From the NCBI RefSeq assembly GCF_943181405.1, contig NZ_CALPBY010000003.1:1-64000 (forward strand): a DNA stretch of 64,000 bases, read 5' to 3'. The position numbers were made by a program, and so were the translations under genes. The notes beneath the pieces were generated by a model. The model saw nothing but the letters and a program-made list of their open reading frames with translations. It was not told the DNA's origin and did not search any database. This stretch comes from Cellulosimicrobium sp. Marseille-Q4280 (GTDB lineage: Bacteria > Actinomycetota > Actinomycetes > Actinomycetales > Cellulomonadaceae). Position 1 is the first letter of the stretch. The number at the start of each line of letters is the position of its first letter. Below, one piece after another: positions 1-6,855 of the stretch.

Positions 1-72
1 CCCCCGAGGAGCCCGCCGATGCCCCGACGCACCACCCGCTCGCGCAACCGCGACCGCGCGGTGAGCCGATGA
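1..72 (+). CDS. C-terminal end of an upstream gene (partial)
   Basis: The frame beginning at base 1 is open to a TGA at 70-72, which overlaps the ATG of the next gene as ATGA. The 23 visible residues are rich in Arg, Ser and Pro, as in many basic protein tails. Nothing can be said about function. The 4-bp overlap suggests translational coupling with the FtsK-like gene. A second frame ends at a TGA at 62-64, so the assignment rests only on the overlap pattern that recurs throughout this window. Confidence 0.4.
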   Translation, partial: PPRSPPMPRRTTRSRNRDRAVSR

Positions 73-1781
73 GCGGGCGCACCCGGGCCGTACGCATCGA
101 GCGCGCCCCGATGCGCATGCCGAACGGGTTCGACACCCGCAAGCTCGCCGACCCGCGCGTGCAGAAGGTCCTGCAGCAGCGCATCTCGACGCACTTCGGC
201 GAGGGCTGGGAGATCGAGCACGCCAACGCCGACGGCACCCTGACCCTCAAGCGCGAGGTCGAGATCTCCGACGTGCCGAGCATCGACGTCAAGCTCGCCG
301 CCTCGGTCAAGCCGTCCGACGCCGCCAAGAAGCAGTCCGACTTCGAGTCGGAGTACCCCGGCTACACGATGACGGCGTTCGACCCCTACGGGCGCCACGC
401 CACCCTGACGCGTCTGACCGACGAGGAGGTCCGCGCTCGCGGGCTGGTCGCCGAGGCGCTGCAGGTCAAGCCGTGGGACGTGCAGGTCACCTCCCGCGCC
501 GACAACGGCTTCGACTTCCAGCTGCGCTCCTACGTGCCGTCCAAGCACGACGCCCGCATCCGCGAGGTCGCCTCCGAGACCCTCGGGCGCCCCGGCTGGT
601 ACCACCGGGTCGACATGCAGAACATGGTGCTGTCGATCATCCCCGGCGACCTGCCGACGTTCCCGGCTGCCTACCCCTACCCGTTCGGGCAGCCCACCAA
701 GAGCGTGTTCGACATCCCGATCGGCATGGCCCTGGGCGGGGACGGCGTGCCCAACACACCGCTCGACCTGCGACTGGCGGACAGCGCCGGCGGCCTTTTC
801 CAGGGCCTGGCCGGAGCAGGAAAGTCCGTCAGCGTGAACACGATCGTCTACGGGGTGCTCGAGCGCGGGCACCAGCTCGTCATCCTCGACGTCCCGCACA
901 AGGCCGTCGACTTCGAGTGGTGCAAGCCGTACGTACGTGAGAACGGGTGGGGCTGCGAGTCCAAGGCGGCCGCCGTCACCGCAGCACGACTCGTGTACGA
1001 CGAGGGTGTGCGCCGCGGCAAGGTCCTGCGCGAGATGGGCGTGCAGAAGTGGCAGGACCTGCCCGAGCACGTGCGAGCCGAGATGCCCCTCATCACGATC
1101 ATCGCCGACGAGCTCACCGGCCTGCTCGCGTTCGACCCCATCCCCAAGGCGCTGCCCAAGGACCACCCGGTGCGGATCGAAGCCGCGCAGGCCGCCGCCG
1201 AGACCGAACTGCTCAAGGCCGTCATCACCAAGATCCCCGCCGAGATGCGCGCCGCCGGCATCCGCCTGGTCCTCGCGACCCAGCAGGCCCAGTCGAACAC
1301 CGGGATCCCGCCGTCGGTGAAGATCAACCTGCCCAACCGGGTGCTGCTGGGCGTCAACGCCACCAAGCAGGCCCGCGGTCACGCGTTCGCCAACCCCGAC
1401 TCCGTGCCGTGGGTGCCCGAGCACATCGCCGCCGACGCCAAGGCGGGGCGCGGCGCCGGCGTCGCCGAGTTCGAAGGCCAGACCTCGACGGTGTTCAAGG
1501 CGTTCTACGCCTCGACCGACGAGTACCTGCGTCACCTGCAGGCTCTCGGCGTGCCGCGTGCTGCCAACCCGGAGCCGACGGCGGCGCAGATCGCCAAGCA
1601 CGTCCCGCGTCTGGACGAGAGCGAGGACGACGGCCCGCCGCCCTCGGCCCTGGACGGCGGCGGCTTCGGCGCCCCGGACGGGCGTGACGCGCCCGAGCCG
1701 CGCCTGCGCGGGGCCGCAGCGGCAGCCCACCAGCTGCGCGTCGCCGAGGCCGAGCACGCCCGAGCACAGGCGGCCTCGTGA
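69..1781 (+). CDS. FtsK/SpoIIIE-type DNA translocase (plasmid transfer or coupling protein)
   Basis: A 570-residue P-loop ATPase. The Walker A motif GLAGAGKS is at residues 246-253. The Walker B strand runs into D347-E348 (PLITIIADE), and 'LVLATQQ' at about residue 400 matches the FtsK-family pattern after Walker B. The N-terminal 240 residues lack clear membrane segments, and the C-terminal 80 residues are acidic and low-complexity. FtsK/TraB-like pumps move double-stranded DNA in actinobacterial conjugation, so this is the best candidate for the element's transfer motor. A chromosomal FtsK would be longer, with four N-terminal membrane helices and a gamma domain, none of which is seen. The start overlaps the preceding stop (ATGA), and the stop overlaps the next GTG start. 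Confidence 0.8.
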   Translation: MSGRTRAVRIERAPMRMPNGFDTRKLADPRVQKVLQQRISTHFGEGWEIEHANADGTLTLKREVEISDVPSIDVKLAASVKPSDAAKKQSDFESEYPGYTMTAFDPYGRHATLTRLTDEEVRARGLVAEALQVKPWDVQVTSRADNGFDFQLRSYVPSKHDARIREVASETLGRPGWYHRVDMQNMVLSIIPGDLPTFPAAYPYPFGQPTKSVFDIPIGMALGGDGVPNTPLDLRLADSAGGLFQGLAGAGKSVSVNTIVYGVLERGHQLVILDVPHKAVDFEWCKPYVRENGWGCESKAAAVTAARLVYDEGVRRGKVLREMGVQKWQDLPEHVRAEMPLITIIADELTGLLAFDPIPKALPKDHPVRIEAAQAAAETELLKAVITKIPAEMRAAGIRLVLATQQAQSNTGIPPSVKINLPNRVLLGVNATKQARGHAFANPDSVPWVPEHIAADAKAGRGAGVAEFEGQTSTVFKAFYASTDEYLRHLQALGVPRAANPEPTAAQIAKHVPRLDESEDDGPPPSALDGGGFGAPDGRDAPEPRLRGAAAAAHQLRVAEAEHARAQAAS

Positions 1782-2314
1782 GCGCCCCGGCCCTGATCGG
1801 GCTCACCGGGCCCTGCGCCGACCAGGTCGCGGCCGTGCTGGACGGGCACGGCTACCGCGTCCACGACGCCGCCGAGCCGGCCCGCCGGGCGCTCGCGGTC
1901 ATCGACCCGCTGCTGCCCTCGGGCCGATCCCTGACCGCGCTGGTCGGCACCTGCGGCTGGGACGGCGCGACCCGCGACCGGACCGACGGCCCGGAGGTCG
2001 CACGCCTGGTGCACGCCATGCGCACGGAGGTGCCCGCCATCGTGCTCGGCGGGGCGGCGTGGCTCACGCGCGTCACCGCGGAGATCTCCGCGGCCGCCGA
2101 CCTGCTCGGCGGGGCGCCCGTCGCGCTGCTCGGCGTCGACCTGCCGGCCGAGCGGGCCTGGGTGCGCGAGCACGGCGGCACGGTGTGGAACGTCGGGCCC
2201 CAGCGCGACCCGGACTCCGAGGCGAACCTGCCCGCAGACGTCTCGGCGCAGGCCCTGGGGCGCCGGGTCGAGCGTGAGCTGGCACGTGCCGCACATCCAC
2301 TGGTCGTGGCGTGA
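1778..2314 (+). CDS. deoxynucleoside monophosphate kinase-like protein
   Basis: A 178-residue protein starting at a GTG that overlaps the preceding stop by 4 bp. The layout resembles phage dNMP kinases: an N-terminal 'LIGLTGP' beta-loop, then 'GYRVHDAAEPARRAL', and a late 'LLGVDLPAERAWVREHGG' segment like the family's conserved Arg/Glu strand before the C-terminal helix. The P-loop is degenerate: after GLTGP comes C-A-D-Q where G-K-D/S-T would be expected, so phosphotransfer is doubtful. The CCGCACAT box for the next gene lies inside its 3' end. Family membership is an inference from pattern and order of motifs, and a catalytically dead paralogue is possible. Confidence 0.5.
   Translation: MSAPALIGLTGPCADQVAAVLDGHGYRVHDAAEPARRALAVIDPLLPSGRSLTALVGTCGWDGATRDRTDGPEVARLVHAMRTEVPAIVLGGAAWLTRVTAEISAAADLLGGAPVALLGVDLPAERAWVREHGGTVWNVGPQRDPDSEANLPADVSAQALGRRVERELARAAHPLVVA
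2289..2296 (+). promoter_or_regulatory. CCGCACAT box, leadered type, upstream of 2357
   Basis: The box lies in the last codons of the preceding gene. No start codon follows 9 nt downstream. The next start, 2357, is 60 nt away and has its own GAGGAGG Shine-Dalgarno sequence. This is one of four boxes that behave like a promoter with a 5' leader. Confidence 0.5.
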
Positions 2315-2356
2315 TACCCGCACGCCTGCACACCACCACCCGAGGAGGTCGCCCGC

Positions 2357-2818
2357 ATGGGTGACGAGTCCCGCTTCGCCCTGAGCTTCTTCGACCGCAC
2401 CGTCGAGGCCGACTCCCTGACCGAGCTGGTCGCCGCGCTGATCGCCGGCTACAGCGACGACGAGACCGCTGCGCTGCTGCAGCGCCACAGCGCCGCCGTC
2501 GGGCTGGTCAACGCCCGCCAGGCCGACCTGGCCGTCGAGGCCGCGGAGGCCGGTGAGGCGATCGACGCGTTCACCGAGGAGCAGCTGACCGCCCTGTTCG
2601 CCTCGCGCGACGAGATCGTCGACGTGCCGGACGGCAAGTGGGAGTCCGAGACGATCCCGCTGCTGCTCATGGCGACCGACTACGAGCCGTACACCGACCG
2701 GGTCAAGCCGGTCGGCAACGTCAAGTTCGTCGACCCGGCCAACGAGCGCACCTTCCTCGGGACGCTGTCCGACGTCGGCGCGCTGACGCTGTTCGTGCGC
2801 GAGGAGACGGCCGCGTGA
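2357..2818 (+). CDS. hypothetical protein, 153 aa
   Basis: An acidic protein of 153 residues with no family I recognise. A perfect GAGGAGG Shine-Dalgarno sequence at 2341-2347 fixes the ATG. The N-terminal half is helical (residues 20-75, rich in Ala and Glu), and the C-terminal half contains 'VKFVDPANERTFLGTLSDVGALTLFVRE', which reads as a beta-rich segment. The stop overlaps the GTG of the RbpA-like gene by 4 bp, so the two are probably translated together. It may be a partner of that factor, but only the coupling supports this. Confidence 0.75.
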   Translation: MGDESRFALSFFDRTVEADSLTELVAALIAGYSDDETAALLQRHSAAVGLVNARQADLAVEAAEAGEAIDAFTEEQLTALFASRDEIVDVPDGKWESETIPLLLMATDYEPYTDRVKPVGNVKFVDPANERTFLGTLSDVGALTLFVREETAA

Positions 2819-3189
2819 AGTACCAGACCCACGTCGGCACGATGCCGTGGTCGCGCGGCGGCAACCTGCTGGAGGCGTTCGGCGAGCAGGAGGACGTCCT
2901 GCCCGCCGCGACCCGGCCGGTCACCTACGAGTGCGCCGCGGACCACGTCACCGTGCTGACGTTCGCCCTGGACGCCAAGGCGCCGGCGACCTGGACGTGC
3001 CCGCGCTGCAGCCGTGACGGCGCCCTGACGGACGCCGGTGGCGGCCCCGTGGACGACGAGGAGGTCGCGCCCCCGAAGCCCGCGCGCACCCACATGGACA
3101 TGGTCCGTGAACGGCGCACCACCGCCGAGCTCGAGGCGCTGCTGGCCGAGCGTCTGGACCTGCTGCGGGCGCGTCGCGTCGCCGTGTGA
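2815..3189 (+). CDS. rbpA: RbpA-like RNA polymerase-binding protein
   Basis: A 124-residue protein starting at a GTG overlapping the previous stop. It shows the RbpA order: an N-terminal basic segment (MPWSRGG), a core domain with Cys residues at 'YECAADH' and a 'CPRC' pair after 'PATWT', then the diagnostic C-terminal sigma-interaction helix beginning RTHMDMVRERRTTAEL and ending LLRARR. In actinobacteria RbpA binds the beta subunit and group 1/2 sigma factors and stabilises open complexes. Chromosomes normally carry their own copy, so this one is probably an element-borne paralogue that could bias host polymerase towards element promoters, for example those with the CCGCACAT box. Homology is confident from the C-terminus; the regulatory role is inferred. 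Confidence 0.82.
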   Translation: MKYQTHVGTMPWSRGGNLLEAFGEQEDVLPAATRPVTYECAADHVTVLTFALDAKAPATWTCPRCSRDGALTDAGGGPVDDEEVAPPKPARTHMDMVRERRTTAELEALLAERLDLLRARRVAV

Positions 3190-3193
3190 GTCC

Positions 3194-3201
3194 CCGCACA
3201 T
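3194..3201 (+). promoter_or_regulatory. CCGCACAT box before 3211
   Basis: The box is followed by a 9-nt spacer (ctagggggc) and ATG. It comes 5 nt after the rbpA-like stop. Confidence 0.6.
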
Positions 3202-3210
3202 CTAGGGGGC

Positions 3211-4857
3211 ATGACGACCACGACGACGCCACGCATCCCTGCGACGGCCCCGCGCGTGCCTGCCGGGGTCCGAGAGGGCGGCCAGTGGACCACGACGGAG
3301 CGTGACGAGTCCGCCGTCCAGCTGACCGTCGACCCGGCTCGCGCGCTGCGTGAGCGGCACGAGCAGCTGGCCGCGGCAGGCTTCGTGCCCGCCGTCGCGC
3401 TGGCCGCCCGCCAGGACCCGCGCACCACCTCCGGGATCGACGCCTGGTGGGGTGACCACTTCGCCTCCGCGGAGTACCGCGCGGGCGAGGGCGGGTACCC
3501 CCAGATGCCGGACGACTACGGCACCACCGGGGACGGCAACGCCCTGTCCGGGGCGCGGCGCACCCGCCGCATGCGGTACTCCGGCAACGGGGTCGAGCTG
3601 CGGATGCCCGCCGCCGCGGTCGTGCGCCGCTTCGCCACCGAGAACGACGGCAAGACGTTCGACCTGCCGGTCACCGCCGAGATCGCCGAGGGCACCTCCA
3701 CCCGGCAGGTCGCCGGGTGGGTGCGCGTCGTGCCGCGCCCGGCCGGCGGGTACTCCGTCGCGCCGGTCGGCCTGGGCGGGGACACCGGCGTGCGCCTGGC
3801 CGAGTCCGTGTCCGCGGTGCTCGAGGCGCGCCGGCCGTCGCTGGCGCTGCGCCAGATCGGTGACCTGCTGGCCCGCCGCCGCGAGCGTGAGGCCGGGCAG
3901 GGCGCCGCGCTGCGTCCCGTCGACTCCTCGTGGGTCGAGGCGGTCGGGTACGACGAGGCGACCGGCATCATGGCGATGCAGACCCAGCGCGGTGACCTGT
4001 ACGGCCACCAGGTCTCGCGGACCCGGTTCGAGCAGGTCGTCTCCGACGCCTCCCCCGGCGCGCAGTTCAACCGCATCATCAAGGGCAACACCCGGGCTGC
4101 GGTCGCCCGCTGCGAGTCCGGATGCGGCCGGTTCTACTCGGCGACCAAGGCCCACACGTGCCCCGTCACGCCGTCCGCCCCGTCGACGCAGCGCATCGCC
4201 CAGAACGCCGCCGCGCGCGCCGCCGCGGCCGCCGTGACCGCGCCGGCCGTCCCCAAGGGCCCCGCCCCGGCGCCCGGCGCGCACACCCCGGCGGGCACCG
4301 TCATCGCCCGCGACGTCGACGAGTGGCAGGACCGGCACCTGCGCCGCCGCGACAAGCAGCTGGGCGTGTACGGCCCGGCCGGGTACACCAAGGCGCTCAC
4401 CCCGGCGCTGTCGCAGTTCACCACCTCGACGTACGTGCCGAACCTGTACCGCTCGTTCAAGGTCGGCGACCAGGTCACCCAGCTGCACAACGGCGACTCC
4501 GACGTCATGCGGTTCGAGGGCCTGCACGGCAAGAAGGCGATGGAGGTCGGCCGCGCGCTGACCGCGCGCCAGCGCGCCATGCGCCACGCCGGCGCCCCGA
4601 CCACGGGTGCCGCGCTGCTCGCCTCGGCCCGTCACCCGGGCAAGGTCGAGGCGTTCGGCTACATGGTCGCCCCGTCGCGCGAGGACGAGCGTCTCGCGGT
4701 CGGCGGCGTGCTGCTGTTCGACGACGCCCCCGACGAGCAGGCCGCGATCGCCGCGGCCGCCGAGTACGGGCTGGACGCCGTGGTCGAGCCGCAGCGGGTG
4801 CAGCGCGTCGAGGTGCCGTGGCGTCCGGGCGAGAAGGCCTGGCGCCTGACCTGGTGA
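3211..4857 (+). CDS. RVPAG-tagged protein, 548 aa, with Cys-rich centre
   Basis: The tag is at residues 15-26 (RVPAGVREGGQW, with Trp replacing the usual Phe), followed by 'ERDES' and 'VQL'. A Cys/His cluster 'CESGCGRFYSATKAHTC' near residue 300 could bind one zinc ion. An Ala-rich, probably disordered linker (about 330-360) separates the two halves. The C-terminal half contains 'GYMVAPSREDERLAVGGVLLFDDAP' split across predicted strands. I recognise no enzyme family. The ATG is set by the CCGCACAT box; no Shine-Dalgarno sequence is present. A strong hairpin follows the stop. Confidence 0.8.
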   Translation: MTTTTTPRIPATAPRVPAGVREGGQWTTTERDESAVQLTVDPARALRERHEQLAAAGFVPAVALAARQDPRTTSGIDAWWGDHFASAEYRAGEGGYPQMPDDYGTTGDGNALSGARRTRRMRYSGNGVELRMPAAAVVRRFATENDGKTFDLPVTAEIAEGTSTRQVAGWVRVVPRPAGGYSVAPVGLGGDTGVRLAESVSAVLEARRPSLALRQIGDLLARRREREAGQGAALRPVDSSWVEAVGYDEATGIMAMQTQRGDLYGHQVSRTRFEQVVSDASPGAQFNRIIKGNTRAAVARCESGCGRFYSATKAHTCPVTPSAPSTQRIAQNAAARAAAAAVTAPAVPKGPAPAPGAHTPAGTVIARDVDEWQDRHLRRRDKQLGVYGPAGYTKALTPALSQFTTSTYVPNLYRSFKVGDQVTQLHNGDSDVMRFEGLHGKKAMEVGRALTARQRAMRHAGAPTTGAALLASARHPGKVEAFGYMVAPSREDERLAVGGVLLFDDAPDEQAAIAAAAEYGLDAVVEPQRVQRVEVPWRPGEKAWRLTW

Positions 4858-4894
4858 GGACCCTCAAGTCGGCGCGTTCGCGACCGAAGTGGTG

Positions 4895-4928
4895 GGTGAG
4901 CGGCGGCCGGAGGGGGCCGCCGCTCACC
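4895..4928 (+). terminator. perfect 14-bp hairpin, candidate terminator
   Basis: The arms GGTGAGCGGCGGCC (4895-4908) and GGCCGCCGCTCACC (4915-4928) flank a 6-nt loop. There is no U tract, as is common in high-GC actinobacteria. It separates the 3211 gene from the 5005 gene. Confidence 0.6.
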
Positions 4929-5004
4929 AGCACGCCGGGCCCCGCCCGGGAACCGACCGGCTCGCGTACCGGACGCGAGCTCGAGCACGAGCACTGGAGA
5001 CCTG

Positions 5005-5811
5005 ATGCCCCAGCCCGACCTGTGGTCCACCCCTCCCGAGCCGCGCCGCCCCGCGCCCGCGCCGGTGCAGCAGCCGACCGAGACGTTCGACCCCGTCGCC
5101 GTGCACCCGTCCGGGCCGCCCGCGCCGGGGTTCCCGGCCCCGCACGCACCGGGGCCCCAGGGCGCCCCGCCGCCCGCACCGGGTGGTGAGCGGCCCATCA
5201 TCGTCCTGCTGGGCCTGATCTTCGCGTTCGTGGTGTGGCCGGTCGGCCTGGTCCTGTCGATCCTGGGCCTGCGCGAGGTCAAGCGCACCGGCGCGCCCGG
5301 GCGCGGCATGGCCAAGGCCGGCGTGATCCTGTCGTCGGTGTTCGGCGCTCTGAGCATCCTGGGCCTGATCGCCAGCGTCGTGCTGCCCCTGCTCCTCGGC
5401 GGCGCGATCCTGGACGCCACCGAGGAGCAGGGGTCCGGCACCTCGACATCGTCCACGCAGGACGGCTCCGCAGCCGAGCCCGGCGCGGGCGGTCAGCAGG
5501 ACGTCGTGATCGCCGACGGCATGCCGGCCGAGCTGCAGGACCAGTTCACCGCGTTCGCCGACCAGGCCGTCGCGCTGGTCGCGGGCACCGACGGCTCCCC
5601 CGGCGCGATGTACGACCCGGAGGCCGGCGGCCTGGGCCTGTACGCCGCGGACGGGTCGGTCTCGACCACGGTGGCGCTGACCGACCTCGGCGTCACCACC
5701 CCCGAGCAGGTCACCACGGCGTTCGTCATGCTGAACGAGGACGGCTCCCTCGCCCAGGCCTACATGGTCATCGGCGGGTACGAGGCGTCCAGCACCGGCC
5801 CGACACCGTGA
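5005..5811 (+). CDS. DUF4190-type membrane protein with extracytoplasmic domain
   Basis: 268 residues. Residues 1-60 are Pro-rich and cytoplasmic. Two hydrophobic helices follow (about 63-85 and 104-135), with the intervening 'SILGLREVKRTGAPGRGMAKAG' pattern that is typical of DUF4190 proteins but here split over two helices. The remaining 130 residues start with a Ser/Thr-rich linker and should lie outside the membrane. A GGAG just before the ATG supports the start. DUF4190 proteins are common actinobacterial membrane proteins of unknown role. It is flanked on both sides by strong hairpins, so it is likely a single-gene transcription unit not driven by a CCGCACAT box. Confidence 0.75.
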   Translation: MPQPDLWSTPPEPRRPAPAPVQQPTETFDPVAVHPSGPPAPGFPAPHAPGPQGAPPPAPGGERPIIVLLGLIFAFVVWPVGLVLSILGLREVKRTGAPGRGMAKAGVILSSVFGALSILGLIASVVLPLLLGGAILDATEEQGSGTSTSSTQDGSAAEPGAGGQQDVVIADGMPAELQDQFTAFADQAVALVAGTDGSPGAMYDPEAGGLGLYAADGSVSTTVALTDLGVTTPEQVTTAFVMLNEDGSLAQAYMVIGGYEASSTGPTP

Positions 5812-5837
5812 CGTCCTGACCGGACCAGCACGACCCC

Positions 5838-5870
5838 GCGGGGCGCCAGCACACGCTGCTGGCGCCCCGC
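5838..5870 (+). terminator. perfect 14-bp hairpin overlapping the next CCGCACAT box
   Basis: The arms 5838-5851 and 5857-5870 are exact reverse complements (GCGGGGCGCCAGCA) with a 5-nt loop. The last four bases of the 3' arm are the first four bases of the CCGCACAT box at 5867-5874. Confidence 0.75.
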
Positions 5871-5874
5871 ACAT
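5867..5874 (+). promoter_or_regulatory. CCGCACAT box before 5884
   Basis: Spacer ctacccggc, then ATG. Because a terminator hairpin ends inside the box, transcription of 5884 must begin at or after this point. Confidence 0.65.
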
Positions 5875-5883
5875 CTACCCGGC

Positions 5884-6855
5884 ATGATCGACATCGCGCG
5901 CGTGCCCGCAGGCGTCACCACCGGCGGCCAGTTCGCCACCACCGCCCGCTCCGAGGCCGCCGGCGTCACCCTGGCGCCACCGAAGCTCGAGGGCGCGCAC
6001 GACCCCGCCGTCGTGGACGGGACATGGATCTCCGACGGCCAGGTCCTGATCTCCCAGGTCGCCCGCGTCGACGGCGCCATCATGGTGAACTCCCGCGGCG
6101 GTCACCCCCAGGCCATCGCCGCCAACCGTGCGGTCGCCTCCCGCCTGCAGCGCGCCGGCGGCACCGACCTCGAGGACGAGGTGTTCGAGCTCGCCGCCTC
6201 CGGCGCGAAGGTCACCATGCTGCTGACGAACAAGGCCGGGGTGATCCGTGCCCACGAGGGCACGATGTACCGCAGCCCCGGCGGCAACCTCGCCCTGATC
6301 AACAAGGGCTCGCGCTCGGGCAAGGGCATGCTGCTCTACCGCGCCGACCAGCACCCCGACGAGCGCTGGCACGCGCGCCCGCTCGCGCTCAAGCGCGGCT
6401 ACGGCCACCTGGAGACGATGACCGACACGTGGCGCGAGACCGCCGCCACGATGCCCGCCACCGAGAAGCCGCACTACGACGACATCCCGGTCTGGGACGG
6501 GGCCGGTGAGCCGCCGAACGCCATCTCCGCGGTGTTCACCTTCACCCACCCCGGGTTCGAGGGCGTCGAGGGGCCGGGGTCGCTGTTCTTCGCGACCGAC
6601 GTCCAGACCGACAACGCGGGCAAGGCGTCCATCGTCAACGGGTACGGCGTCTACCCCTCGGACGCCGGGCTGGTCTCCGAGCACGGGTCGATGTACGTCT
6701 CGGACCTGGACGCCATGTCCGGGCGCGTCAGCGGCTTCGAGCCTGACAAGATGACGTTCTCCGACGCGATGGCGCTCGGCAACGCCGCGAACTGGGAGAA
6801 CGACATCGAGCGAGCCTGGGACGCCGTCGCGGCCCACAGCGGTCGCACGGCATGA
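5884..6855 (+). CDS. RVPAG-tagged protein, 323 aa, unknown function
   Basis: The tag occupies residues 6-17, followed by 'ARSEA' and 'VTL'. The body contains 'HEGTMYRSPGGNLALINKG' and a long polar stretch, and ends in 'MALGNAANWENDIERAW'. There is no signal peptide, membrane helix or recognisable catalytic motif. The start is fixed by the box at 5867. The stop overlaps the ATG of the CCA-adding-like gene (ATGA), so the two are probably one translational unit. I cannot name a family. Confidence 0.8.
   Translation: MIDIARVPAGVTTGGQFATTARSEAAGVTLAPPKLEGAHDPAVVDGTWISDGQVLISQVARVDGAIMVNSRGGHPQAIAANRAVASRLQRAGGTDLEDEVFELAASGAKVTMLLTNKAGVIRAHEGTMYRSPGGNLALINKGSRSGKGMLLYRADQHPDERWHARPLALKRGYGHLETMTDTWRETAATMPATEKPHYDDIPVWDGAGEPPNAISAVFTFTHPGFEGVEGPGSLFFATDVQTDNAGKASIVNGYGVYPSDAGLVSEHGSMYVSDLDAMSGRVSGFEPDKMTFSDAMALGNAANWENDIERAWDAVAAHSGRTA

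Noticed and set aside
848-1366. Antisense and alternate-frame open frames over the FtsK-like gene and most other genes
   Set aside because: High GC opens long shadow frames. They have poor third-position GC, Arg/Pro/Ala-rich nonsense composition and no start signals.
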